Source: JAXJQF01 sp036311285 (GTDB lineage Bacteria > Pseudomonadota > Gammaproteobacteria > Enterobacterales > Succinivibrionaceae). From it: a stretch of DNA of 21,158 nt. This document shows positions 1 through 7,684 of the stretch, one piece after another. The notes under the pieces are model-generated. The model did not search any database, was not told the DNA's origin, and saw only the letters and a program-made list of their open reading frames with translations. Made by a program: the position numbers and the translations under genes. Positions within the stretch are counted from its first letter, which is position 1; every line of letters begins with the position of its first letter. The stretch covers positions 1 through 21,158 of the forward strand of contig JAXJQF010000150.1 in assembly GCA_036311285.1 (NCBI GenBank), given 5' to 3'.

Positions 1-480
1 ACAATCTCTGTATTTGGCATATACTTTTCAACAAGACGGTTATATGAAGCATTCATGTCCATTGCAAAAGCTTTAACGTTCACTAGCTGTTCCTTATCGT
101 ACTCTTCAAAGAATTTTCTAAAATCTTCCATGCCTCGTCCTTTCCCTACCCAAAGAACTTCACCTGTTTCAAGGTCCATTACACATGTAGCGTAACTATG
201 GCCTTTATGTATTGCAAATTCATCAACCGCAAGATATGTAGGTTTATAACCTGAACGAAAAAGTTCATCTTTTCGTTTTTTCAGGAATTTATCCATGATT
301 CCTAGATGAATTTTCTTTATTGTTTCCCAATGAAAACCGGTAATTTCAGAAACAGCAGAAACAGACATGTTTTTAGATAACAGACTTATAATCTATTAAG
401 TAGTACGACAACTTATTCTTGCAGTTGTGTGATTGATAACAAAAGGATTTACTTTTGTAAATCCTTTCGTAACTAAATTT
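1..480 (-). pseudogene. ISL3-family transposase remnant (decayed, runs off left edge)
   Basis: Translating the minus strand gives a readable ISL3-type transposase segment. From the ATG at 368 downwards it reads through a helix-turn-helix-like part (SAVSEITGFHWETIKKIH), then a DDE-domain start with AVDEFAIHKGHSYAT, the WVGKGRG motif, and AMDMNASYNRLVEKYMP. These are typical of this family. Upstream in the same frame, at about 399-470, the peptide FTKVNPFVINHTTARISCRTT also fits the family's region after the zinc ribbon, but two adjacent stop codons (TAA TAG on the minus strand, 393-398) separate the two parts. The N-terminal zinc-ribbon region is not found, so the 5' part of the element is lost or unrecognisable. 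The C-terminal part lies outside the window. No terminal inverted repeat was identified. The gene is therefore broken and probably inactive. Confidence 0.8.
442..467 (-). terminator. Probable rho-independent terminator of fau
   Basis: A perfect 11-bp stem (AAAGGATTTAC / GTAAATCCTTT) with a 4-nt loop is followed on the minus strand by TTTTGTT. It lies about 40 bp beyond the fau stop codon. It also falls inside the region that still reads as decayed ISL3 transposase, so the terminator may have been supplied by the insertion-sequence remnant. Confidence 0.65.
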
Positions 481-505
481 TAAACTTTGACAATTGTGTC
501 ATTAA

Positions 506-1096
506 CTAGTTGTTGAAAATGATATTTCTTGTAGGAGTGATGATTTCAGGTAAAGGAACGTCCCAAATTTCAGTTGGTAATGTTCCTACTTCTTGAATAT
601 CTAAGGCTAAACCAATAGGGTATGGTCCTTGTTTAGTGTTATGATAATCCTGTAGGGTTCTGTCATAGTAACCACCCCCCATGCCTAGTCTGTTACCTTT
701 GCTATCAAAAGCTACAAGTGGAGTAAACATGATGTCAATCTTGCTTAAAGGGATAACATTTTGAACATTTAATTCAGGTTCAGGAATGTTGTATCTGTTT
801 TTAACCATCACTGTATTCTTATCATAGTTTAAGAATAGTAGATTACCTTTTGAGAATGGATGTAATACAGGTACTGCAACTTTTTTGTTTCTAGCTAAGC
901 ACCATTCTATAACTCCATTTGTGTCAATTTCGCCATCAACACTAATATATAACGCTACGCATTGTGCTTCTTTGATTTTTGGATTCTTTGTGAATTGATC
1001 TATTAGTTGAGAAGAGTAATGATCTCTTTGTTCTGGTGTGATGGTTTTTCTTAGATCTCTTATTTTTTGTCTTAGTAGTGGGCGAGAATTAGGCAT
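506..1096 (-). CDS. fau: 5-formyltetrahydrofolate cyclo-ligase
   Basis: This 196-residue protein matches the 5-formyl-THF cyclo-ligase (MTHFS/YgfA) family in length and layout. This family converts 5-formyltetrahydrofolate to 5,10-methenyltetrahydrofolate with ATP, in the cytoplasm. The diagnostic substrate/ATP motif GMGGGYYDR is at residues 138-146, preceded by the conserved TPLVAFD segment at 125-131. The basic N-terminus (LRQKIRDLRKTITPEQRD) fits the family's first helix. It lies directly downstream of the 6S RNA and of zapA, the same order as in enterobacteria, where fau is cotranscribed with the 6S RNA gene. No clear Shine-Dalgarno sequence precedes the ATG at 1096, so translation may be weak or depend on the 6S leader. 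A terminator candidate follows at 442-467. Confidence 0.95.
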   Translation of the reverse strand: MPNSRPLLRQKIRDLRKTITPEQRDHYSSQLIDQFTKNPKIKEAQCVALYISVDGEIDTNGVIEWCLARNKKVAVPVLHPFSKGNLLFLNYDKNTVMVKNRYNIPEPELNVQNVIPLSKIDIMFTPLVAFDSKGNRLGMGGGYYDRTLQDYHNTKQGPYPIGLALDIQEVGTLPTEIWDVPLPEIITPTRNIIFNN

Positions 1097-1140
1097 AATA
1101 TTATTTTAGTTTTATAGTAATTAAATTATGGTTAAACAAA

Positions 1141-1316
1141 ATGGAGCCCCAAGATGTTTTGGTTAGAAACCTTGAACCCAAAAGTTCAGGGCGGGAAAAG
1201 TTTTTTATAGCTAGGCTTCTCAATACTAGTTGAGCCTGCACACCTTATAAAAGTAATTTCCCTAATCTAGCAGTATCGGCTCAGGGACATAACCAAATTT
1301 AACATCTTGAGGCATT
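1141..1316 (-). ncRNA. ssrS: 6S RNA
   Basis: Between zapA and fau the minus strand shows a 6S RNA. The 5' arm (1301-1313) and 3' arm (1146-1158) form a 13-bp closing stem with one G-U pair, and a second stretch TTGGTTA / TAACCAA pairs just inside it. The conserved bubble motif CCCUGAGCCGAUAC lies at 1272-1287. The apical GAGAAGCC motif is near 1215-1223, and the 3' hairpin CCUUGAACC / GGUUCAAGG-like sequence is at 1171-1192. Length of about 175 nt matches the known 6S RNA size. 6S RNA binds the sigma70 RNA polymerase holoenzyme and mimics an open promoter, lowering transcription in stationary phase. Exact ends are inferred from the stem. Its 5' end lies only about 11 nt beyond the zapA stop, so it is either processed from a zapA transcript or has a promoter inside the zapA 3' end. 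Confidence 0.93.
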
Positions 1317-1326
1317 ACACTAGGAT

Positions 1327-1662
1327 TTAGGACTTACTCTTCTTAATGAGTTCCATTAATTCCTTCATCCTTAATTCTACTATATCGCTAAATTTTTGAT
1401 ATTTCAATTTCTCGTTATTTAAATCGTGACATAAATCTAGAGCAGCTAGAACAGCTAATTGTTCATTGTTAAATCCTCTAGTTTTTAAGCGAAGTTCTTG
1501 AATTTTGTCGTTTATTGTTTGAGCTGCGTTTAAAAGTTTTTTACTTTCACCGATCTTACAAGTAATACAATATGAGCGATCTAAAATCTGTACTTGGCAT
1601 TTCTCGACACTTTTTTGTGGCTCGCTTACTTCAATGTTGTGAGCTAAGTTAGAATCAGTCAT
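1327..1662 (-). CDS. zapA: Cell division protein ZapA
   Basis: This 111-residue protein matches ZapA, a cytoplasmic factor that binds FtsZ and stabilises and bundles its filaments at the division ring. The N-terminal globular part carries the family pattern QVQILDRSYCITCKIGESKKLLNAA in outline (residues 23-48), followed by a long C-terminal helix from about residue 52 to 108 of the coiled-coil type used for tetramerisation, including the conserved AVLAALDLCHDL segment. Length is normal for the family. The N-terminal 20 residues are polar and probably flexible. It is the first gene of the zapA - 6S RNA - fau block, which itself supports the call. No strong Shine-Dalgarno sequence is visible; only AAGAAG lies upstream. 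Confidence 0.92.
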   Translation of the reverse strand: MTDSNLAHNIEVSEPQKSVEKCQVQILDRSYCITCKIGESKKLLNAAQTINDKIQELRLKTRGFNNEQLAVLAALDLCHDLNNEKLKYQKFSDIVELRMKELMELIKKSKS

Positions 1663-1951
1663 GGTTGTTTTCTTCTTTGTCAGGTGTTCTTAAGTTTATA
1701 TAATTCTTTTGTAATTTAGTTTATACGAAAATTAACAAAATCATATTTGTCTTTATTTTGTAATATTGGTTTTATATATTTTGTGCATAAAACCAAGAAT
1801 TGCTTTGTTTGTTCTCAATTCTTTAAACTGCATAGATTATAACAGACAAAACATTTGTTTTACAATCATTGTGAATAAAAAATATTTTATAGAAATCATT
1901 ATATTTTATGTCATTTTTATAAGTGTTCTTTTAAATAATAAAGCAACTTTT

Positions 1952-1980
1952 TTGACCATATAACGATATAAGTATATAAT
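1952..1980 (+). promoter_or_regulatory. Sigma70 promoter of rluB
   Basis: TTGACC (1952-1957) and a perfect TATAAT (1975-1980) are separated by exactly 17 bp. Transcription would start near 1987, giving a leader of about 47 nt with GAGG at 2025-2028 before the rluB ATG. The rest of the 1663-2033 gap is AT-rich. It must hold the divergent zapA promoter, but no convincing pair of boxes was found for it. Confidence 0.8.
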
Positions 1981-2033
1981 ATGCTAAATTTTTTCATAAA
2001 TGTCGTGAGACAGTCTTCGCAATTGAGGTAATT

Positions 2034-3236
2034 ATGAGCGAAAAATTACAGAAGGTTTTAGCAACTTTAGGTCTAGGTTCAAGACGTGAGCTTGAAAAGT
2101 ATATTGAAGCTGGTAGAGTAAGTGTCGACGGTAAGGTTGCAACTCTTGGTGATAGAGTTGAAGGTCACGAAGTAATTCGTGTTGATGGTAATATTGTAAA
2201 GACAGCTGTTACAAGTAAACCTATTTGTCGTGTTTTGATGTACAACAAGCCTGAAGGTCAAATGTGTACAAAGAGAGACCCTGAGGGTAGACCTACAGTT
2301 TATGATAGATTACCTACAATTAACAACGGAAGATGGTTGTATGTTGGAAGACTTGACGTTAATACGTCTGGTTTGTTGTTATTTACAACAGACGGTGAAT
2401 TAGCTAATAGACTAATGCACCCGAGTCACGAAGTTGAAAGAGTATATGCTGTGCGTGTATTTGGTGAAGTAACTCCTGAACATATCAAACAGCTTGAAAC
2501 AAACGTAGAATTAGAAGATGGTTCTGCTCACTTTGATAAGGTTATCTTTGTTGGTGGTGAAGGTATTAACCAGTGGTACAACGTTACTTTAAAGGAAGGT
2601 CGTAAGCGCGAAGTAAGAAGATTATGGGAAGCTTTAGGTCTTAAGGTAAGTAGATTAAAGAGAATAAAATACGCTAATATCGAGTTAGGTAAGTTACCTC
2701 AAGGTGGTTGGTACGAGTTAACATTAACAGAAGTTAATTCTTTAAGAAATTTAGTTGGATTAAAGAATGAAACAGAAACAATGGTTTCTGAGAAGACTTT
2801 ATCTGTTAGAGAATCGTTTGTAAAGAATAGACAAGTAAAGAGAGCTGTTAGAAATTACCAATCTCGAGTAAAGGAAAATTCTTTACGTAATGCTCATTTT
2901 GAAAAGAATGGTATCGCTAAGAGTGTTGAAGAAAACACTGAAAACAGACAGCAAAACAGAGATAAATCTTTTTCTGTAGATAGTAAGAAAGGTTTTAATA
3001 ATAAATTTGCTCGTTTTGATGAGCCAAAAAGACATAATAATAAAAAGTTCTCTAAGAAGAATGTTCATTATATTGATGATATCGAGAATGAATATTATGG
3101 TAGAGACAATAATAAAAAAGGTAGCAAGTCTCCTTTTAATAAAAACAACAAAAAAATAAATTCTAATGGTTCACTAAAGAGAGATGAATCAAGAGGAAGT
3201 GGCAAGAGCTACAGAAAAACAAATAGAAACAAGTAA
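2034..3236 (+). CDS. rluB: 23S rRNA pseudouridine synthase RluB
   Basis: The 400-residue protein starts with an S4 RNA-binding domain (about residues 2-55, KLQKVLATLGLGSRRELEKY) and continues into an RsuA/RluB-type pseudouridine synthase domain. The motif NKPEG is at 71-75, and the catalytic motif GRLDVNTSGLLLFTTDG is at 105-121, with Asp108 as the expected nucleophile. KEGRKREVRRL at about 187-197 is also typical. The RluB subgroup, known in E. coli to modify U2605 of 23S rRNA, fits best. Residues from about 250 to 400 form a long tail rich in Lys, Arg, Asn and Ser with no predicted fold, as in many RluB proteins, and probably contact rRNA. It has a strong promoter at 1952-1980, GAGG in front of the ATG, and its own terminator, so it is likely a single-gene unit. 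Confidence 0.92.
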   Translation: MSEKLQKVLATLGLGSRRELEKYIEAGRVSVDGKVATLGDRVEGHEVIRVDGNIVKTAVTSKPICRVLMYNKPEGQMCTKRDPEGRPTVYDRLPTINNGRWLYVGRLDVNTSGLLLFTTDGELANRLMHPSHEVERVYAVRVFGEVTPEHIKQLETNVELEDGSAHFDKVIFVGGEGINQWYNVTLKEGRKREVRRLWEALGLKVSRLKRIKYANIELGKLPQGGWYELTLTEVNSLRNLVGLKNETETMVSEKTLSVRESFVKNRQVKRAVRNYQSRVKENSLRNAHFEKNGIAKSVEENTENRQQNRDKSFSVDSKKGFNNKFARFDEPKRHNNKKFSKKNVHYIDDIENEYYGRDNNKKGSKSPFNKNNKKINSNGSLKRDESRGSGKSYRKTNRNK

Positions 3237-3250
3237 AACAATATAAATAG

Positions 3251-3286
3251 AATTAAATGGTGCTATAGCACGATTTAATTTGTTTT
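3251..3286 (+). terminator. Terminator of rluB
   Basis: A hairpin with core GTGC-TATA-GCAC, extended after a two-base mismatch by AATTAAA / TTTAATT, lies 15 bp beyond the rluB stop and is followed by TTGTTTT. The remaining stretch up to 3490 shows no gene and no promoter that can be called with confidence. Confidence 0.7.
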
Positions 3287-3491
3287 ACTTAGTTTTCGTT
3301 TGTTATATGCCGTCGATACACACATATACACAGATCTTGTCAGATTAGAGATTGGATTTTAATTACATGATGTTGTAAAGTTACCGTATCGATGATTGTA
3401 TTGTCATGTCTTATATAAAGGTACGTGTAATTTAACTATATAGTTTTCGTAATTGAATTTATATTGATTATTAGATTAACTAAGGCTTAAT

Positions 3492-3506
3492 AAAGCTGGG
3501 AGCTTT
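3492..3506 (+). promoter_or_regulatory. Hairpin holding the Shine-Dalgarno of the YoaE-like gene
   Basis: AAAGCT-GGG-AGCTTT is a perfect 6-bp stem with a 3-nt loop, and GGGAG inside it is the only Shine-Dalgarno candidate for the GTG start at 3510. Folding would hide the ribosome site. The structure is seen in the sequence; a regulatory role is inferred. Confidence 0.4.
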
Positions 3507-3509
3507 AAC

Positions 3510-5069
3510 GTGTTTGATTTTTTGTGGATTACTGATCCTTCTGCATGGTTAGGTTTATTAACATTAACAGTTCTTGAAATAGTGTTAGGTATAGATAACC
3601 TTGTTTTTATTGCTATATTAGCATCTAAGTTGCCAGCAAGACTTCAAGACAAAGCAAGATATACAGGTTTAGGTGGGGCGTTAATAATACGTTTAGTATT
3701 GCTGTCTCTTATTTCATGGATTGTAACTCTTACAGATCCAATACTTTTAGATAAGTACTCTGTTAGAGATATAATCTTAGTGGTAGGTGGTGTATTCTTG
3801 TTATACAAGGCAACACATGAACTACATGAAAAGTTAGAAGGCTCAGAGGTTGATTTATCTAAGTCTAAGGCACAAAGCCAGGCATTTGGATTAGTGGTAT
3901 CTCAGATTATTATCCTTGATGCTGTTTTCTCTTTAGATTCTGTAATTACAGCTGTCGGTATGTGTAAGCATCTTTCAATTATGGCTTTAGCTGTAATTAT
4001 TGCAATGGTAATAATGATCTCTTTAAGTAAGTTTTTAACAAACTTTGTTACTCAAAGACCGACACTTGTTATTCTATGTTTAGGTTTCTTATTAATGATC
4101 GGCTTTAGTTTATTAGCTGAAGGTTTCCATGTAGAAGTGCCTAAGTCATACTTATACTCTGCAATTGGTTTCTCAATTTTAATTGAAATCCTAAATCAAA
4201 TTGCAAGAAAGAATACATTAAAGCTTGATAAGAATATTAAGAACTCAAGAGAATTAGCGGCATCTTTAGTATTAAGAATCTTAGGTTCAAAGAGTGAGAA
4301 TCATATTCAAACTCTAAAGGAATCGTTAGTAACTCCTACAGAAGCTGTTTTTGAGCAAGAAGAAAAAAATATAGTATCTCGTGCTTTGCAGTTAAATTAC
4401 CAACCAATTAGAGCGTGTATGACTGCAAGACCTGATGTGTATATGGTAAATATCAGTGATTCAAAGGATGAGATACTGCACAACATAGTTGAATGTGACC
4501 ATTCACATATTGTAGTGTATAAGAATGATAACAAGGATGCTCCAATAGGCTTTATTAACAAGTCAGACGTGTTAAAGAACGTTATTAACAATAAGAATGA
4601 TATTGATTTTGAAAAGTTAATTGTTCAACCATTATATGTTCCTGAAACTATAAGTGTATTGACAGCTATTGAAGAAATGAAGCAGTCAAAGAACTATTTT
4701 ATGTTTGTTGTGGATGAATTCGGTAATTTTGAAGGATTAGCAACTTTAAGAGACATAATGGAAGATATAGCTGGAGAAATGCCTGAACAAAGTGAAGAAT
4801 TAATCTGTGTTAAAAATGCGGATGGTTCATTTGAGGTAAAAGGAGATATCTCTTTAGCTGAGTTAGAAAGACAAACACAGTTTATTGTAGAACAGAGTGT
4901 TCATTATTCCACTCTTGCAGGCTTTATTTTAGAAAAGGAACAGTCATTACCTGTTGTTGGAAGTAAGTCAATAGTTGATGGTTGGGAAATAGAAATATTG
5001 TCAGTTGTGAATCATACAATTGAGACTGTTAAATTAAAACAAGTTAAAAAAAGCGTATCAGAAAAATAA
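3510..5069 (+). CDS. TerC-family inner membrane protein with CBS and CorC_HlyC domains (YoaE-like)
   Basis: The 519-residue protein has the layout and length of E. coli YoaE. An N-terminal TerC domain of about seven membrane segments spans residues 12-230, with the acidic intramembrane motifs EIVLGIDN (23-30) and LDAVFSLDS (136-144) that are thought to handle metal ions. It is followed by a tandem CBS pair (about 300-420) and a CorC_HlyC transporter-associated domain (about 435-510, with EVKGDISLAELER). TerC proteins are linked to export of divalent cations such as manganese or to metalation of exported proteins, but the substrate of this subgroup is not settled. Translation starts with GTG at 3510; the Shine-Dalgarno lies in a small hairpin. 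The next gene starts 34 bp after the stop, so the two are probably cotranscribed. Confidence 0.9.
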   Translation: MFDFLWITDPSAWLGLLTLTVLEIVLGIDNLVFIAILASKLPARLQDKARYTGLGGALIIRLVLLSLISWIVTLTDPILLDKYSVRDIILVVGGVFLLYKATHELHEKLEGSEVDLSKSKAQSQAFGLVVSQIIILDAVFSLDSVITAVGMCKHLSIMALAVIIAMVIMISLSKFLTNFVTQRPTLVILCLGFLLMIGFSLLAEGFHVEVPKSYLYSAIGFSILIEILNQIARKNTLKLDKNIKNSRELAASLVLRILGSKSENHIQTLKESLVTPTEAVFEQEEKNIVSRALQLNYQPIRACMTARPDVYMVNISDSKDEILHNIVECDHSHIVVYKNDNKDAPIGFINKSDVLKNVINNKNDIDFEKLIVQPLYVPETISVLTAIEEMKQSKNYFMFVVDEFGNFEGLATLRDIMEDIAGEMPEQSEELICVKNADGSFEVKGDISLAELERQTQFIVEQSVHYSTLAGFILEKEQSLPVVGSKSIVDGWEIEILSVVNHTIETVKLKQVKKSVSEK

Positions 5070-5103
5070 TAGTGGCTACAGAATTAGGTAATAGAGGAAA
5101 GCG

Positions 5104-7296
5104 ATGTTTTTTAATAGCAGAACAATAAGCAAAATAGAATCTGTAGATGCTAAACGCTCTGGTATAAAAATTACTAACAAAAGTTGTGCACCAAACAACC
5201 GTAGTAAAAGTAAAAAGAGTCAAAGAAGACCAAACACTGTACAAAACGCAAACAATAAAAAGAAAGTTAATAATACTAATGTAAAAGTTAATAGAGTAAA
5301 TAATACTAAAGCAAATTCTCAATCTTCTAAAATTGGTATTTGTATTAGTAAATTAAAATCTTTCTTCAGTTCTGTAAAGGTTAATCCTGAAACAGTAAAG
5401 AAGTTTTGGGGAAAGACTAAACACTATACTTTTATTGCTTTTGCTGTTTTAAATGTACTAAAGGACTTATTTGTTGGTTTGTTTAACTACTACAAGGTAA
5501 AGGTTTTACCTTCATTAGTTAAATTTGTGCAATTTGTTAAAAAGTTTGAATATGAAATTATTCTATGCGTCCTTTGTTTAGTTGGTGTTTGTATATCCTT
5601 GTTAAATCCTCTGTGGTTTAATAATGCACCAGTGGGTGCGGGGTCAATGTATGCAGTAATTGGTAAGTTACTTGCGTATGGTGATGTGCTATATAGAGAT
5701 ATGATTGATGTAAAGGGGCCAGGATTATTCTTTCTAAATATGATTGGTTATCGTTTGGGAGGATATATTGGGATTGCTTTTATAGAAACTGTATTTTTCT
5801 TATTTGGTTTAATAAGCATTGATTTAGCTTTAAGAATATTTAGATTTAGTCCATTAGCAAGATTGTGTTCAATCTTAGTTGTTATATCTTTATTAGGTTT
5901 TAGATATTACACAGGAAATATTACAGAGAACTATACATTGTATTTAACAATGATTTCGAGTTATCCACTTGCGCTATTATTTGCATTACGCCGTTTTAGA
6001 TGGAGCTTGTCAATAATTCCTGCGTTGGCATTTGCATATACTTTGTCTATAAGAATTAACAACTGTGCGTTCTTTCTGGCATGGTATATCATGTTGTTCC
6101 TTATGTACGCGTACAATGGAAGATTAGTTGATAGCTTTAAGTTGATTATTTCTGCTTTAATTGGGATAGCTGTTTTAGGTACCGCTTTTGGATTGTACTT
6201 CTACAATAAGGGCGGAATTGAACTTTGTTATGAGGCAATGTTCTATAGTTTCTTGGTTTACTTCCAAGAGGGTGGAATTGCTACTCATGATATGCAGTTT
6301 ATTTTAGGTTCTGCTGGTTTTTGGAGAACTGGATTATTCATTGTTATCATTGGGTACATGTTGCTTTTAAATAAAAAAGATAACAGATTAGTCTCTATTG
6401 CTGAATATAGAGACCGTTATTGGATATTTTTATATTTATTATTAGGAATCGTGTTTACAGCAATTGCTAATAGCTTTACAGGTCATATCTTTAATAAGTA
6501 TGACATCTTGTACTTACCATTTATGTTCTTGCCATTAGCATTCTTAATGAACAGATACCTACATATTAAGCGTGATATCCATATTAGCTTTATTACTGTA
6601 TTAGGTTTAGTTGTATTCTTAGTGATAGAACACTTAATTTGGGATTGGCAAGACTTTGAATGGAACATTATTGAGGTAATGAAACACGTTTCTATCGACT
6701 TCTTAATTGCATTAGTAATTTGCTCTGTTCTGTTTATTGTTCGTTGGAAGCTTGGAACGTTTCATCATAACCATCCAATCTTTTTATGTATGACTTTATC
6801 TTTAGCGTTAATAATTTGTTGCTATGCTTTAGCATTAGGTCCTTCCAAGGGGCTACCAGATAGCAATGACGAAAGAATTAACGTGGAAGTAATAAAAAAT
6901 AATACCACTGTCTTTGATAAGATTTGGGTGGATGGAAATAAACCAGAGTATTATATCTGGACAGATAGATTACCAGTATCTCCATACTTATATCGTTACT
7001 ATCAAACACCGAACTATAACATTCAAGAGAAGGTTAATGAGAACTTAAATTACTTTAAACCAAAATATATTTTATTAGCTGAGTTTGAAGAAAGAGATAA
7101 ATACTTAAAGGCTCATGAAATGGAATCTGAACGCTCTCGACGTTCAGAGGTAACATTCTTTAAGTTCTTATTCTCTAACTATAAAGAAGTCAATAAGGGA
7201 TTGTATGTGATTAACAATTCTATGAGTTCAATTGTAGACGATTCACTTGATTGGGTTATTCGTTTAAAAGGCGAAAACGAAGAAGTGGGAGAGTAA
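5104..7296 (+). CDS. Membrane GT-C-type glycosyltransferase (ArnT/PMT-like) with basic N-terminal extension
   Basis: This 730-residue polytopic protein shows the GT-C pattern: a first canonical membrane helix at about 150-170, then a periplasmic loop with YRDMIDVKGPG (197-207), corresponding to the acidic catalytic loop (usually YRD..D.KGP) of glycosyltransferase-39/RgtA-D-like enzymes. At least ten further hydrophobic segments follow to about residue 600, then a C-terminal soluble part (about 610-730). Such enzymes move sugars from polyprenyl-phosphate donors to lipids, glycans or proteins on the outer side of the inner membrane; the acceptor here is unknown. Residues 1-105 are an unusual Lys/Asn/Ser-rich, low-complexity stretch, and 107-145 hold an extra amphipathic or hydrophobic segment. 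GAGGAAA lies in front of the ATG. The 34-bp gap to the YoaE-like gene suggests one operon. Confidence 0.75.
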   Translation: MFFNSRTISKIESVDAKRSGIKITNKSCAPNNRSKSKKSQRRPNTVQNANNKKKVNNTNVKVNRVNNTKANSQSSKIGICISKLKSFFSSVKVNPETVKKFWGKTKHYTFIAFAVLNVLKDLFVGLFNYYKVKVLPSLVKFVQFVKKFEYEIILCVLCLVGVCISLLNPLWFNNAPVGAGSMYAVIGKLLAYGDVLYRDMIDVKGPGLFFLNMIGYRLGGYIGIAFIETVFFLFGLISIDLALRIFRFSPLARLCSILVVISLLGFRYYTGNITENYTLYLTMISSYPLALLFALRRFRWSLSIIPALAFAYTLSIRINNCAFFLAWYIMLFLMYAYNGRLVDSFKLIISALIGIAVLGTAFGLYFYNKGGIELCYEAMFYSFLVYFQEGGIATHDMQFILGSAGFWRTGLFIVIIGYMLLLNKKDNRLVSIAEYRDRYWIFLYLLLGIVFTAIANSFTGHIFNKYDILYLPFMFLPLAFLMNRYLHIKRDIHISFITVLGLVVFLVIEHLIWDWQDFEWNIIEVMKHVSIDFLIALVICSVLFIVRWKLGTFHHNHPIFLCMTLSLALIICCYALALGPSKGLPDSNDERINVEVIKNNTTVFDKIWVDGNKPEYYIWTDRLPVSPYLYRYYQTPNYNIQEKVNENLNYFKPKYILLAEFEERDKYLKAHEMESERSRRSEVTFFKFLFSNYKEVNKGLYVINNSMSSIVDDSLDWVIRLKGENEEVGE

Positions 7297-7370
7297 TAAA
7301 TTACAATAATTACAATATTAAATATAAGTAATAACAACTACTATAAATAATTTTAATATGTTAATAACTA

Positions 7371-7417
7371 TAACTAATAACAATAATAAAATAATAACAA
7401 TAACTAATAACAATAAT
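7371..7417. repeat. AT-rich direct repeats in the gap before the IS607-like gene
   Basis: The 17-bp sequence TAACTAATAACAATAAT occurs at 7371-7387 and again at 7401-7417, a 30-bp period, within a longer stretch (7300-7440) made almost only of TAA, CAA and AAT steps. The whole gap 7297-7684 has no open frame that resembles a gene. A short hairpin ATCTAA-ATAC-TTAGAT lies near 7516-7531. Confidence 0.6.
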
Positions 7418-7649
7418 TATAAACACAAGTAATAAAAGAGAATAGATACACATAAAAATAAGCAGAGATTAAAACTCGATGCTACAAAGTGTATTTAGTT
7501 TTAAGGTAATAATTAAATCTAAATACTTAGATGTTTAGGGCATTTTAAATATGTGTAAAGATAGAGCTAGTACTGATTACCTAGAAATCTGTCGATGTTT
7601 TTATGCGCATTTTTTTTGTGCTTTAAATAATGTTTATTTAATACTTTTT

Positions 7650-7655
7650 TATAAT
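7650..7655 (+). promoter_or_regulatory. Possible -10 box of the IS607-like gene
   Basis: A perfect TATAAT lies 30 bp before the start codon, but no good -35 box is found at the right distance. In such AT-rich DNA a lone -10 match is weak evidence. AAAGG at 7669-7673 may serve as the ribosome site. Confidence 0.35.
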
Positions 7656-7684
7656 ATAAAAATACTTAAAAGGCAATTATATAA

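Noticed and set aside
488..501. TGACA-ATTG-TGTCA dyad next to the fau stop
   Set aside because: A short dyad in AT-rich DNA without a T tract or matching copies; the hairpin at 442-467 explains the gene end better.
1766..1963. A 65-codon open frame on the plus strand between zapA and rluB
   Set aside because: It has no ribosome site, its composition (Ile, Phe, Asn, Lys) is what AT-rich noncoding DNA gives, and it runs into the rluB promoter at 1952-1980.
3290..3509. yybP-ykoY manganese riboswitch in front of the TerC-family gene
   Set aside because: The conserved GGGGAGUA and matching CCUCG-type elements of that riboswitch could not be found; only the small Shine-Dalgarno hairpin is visible.
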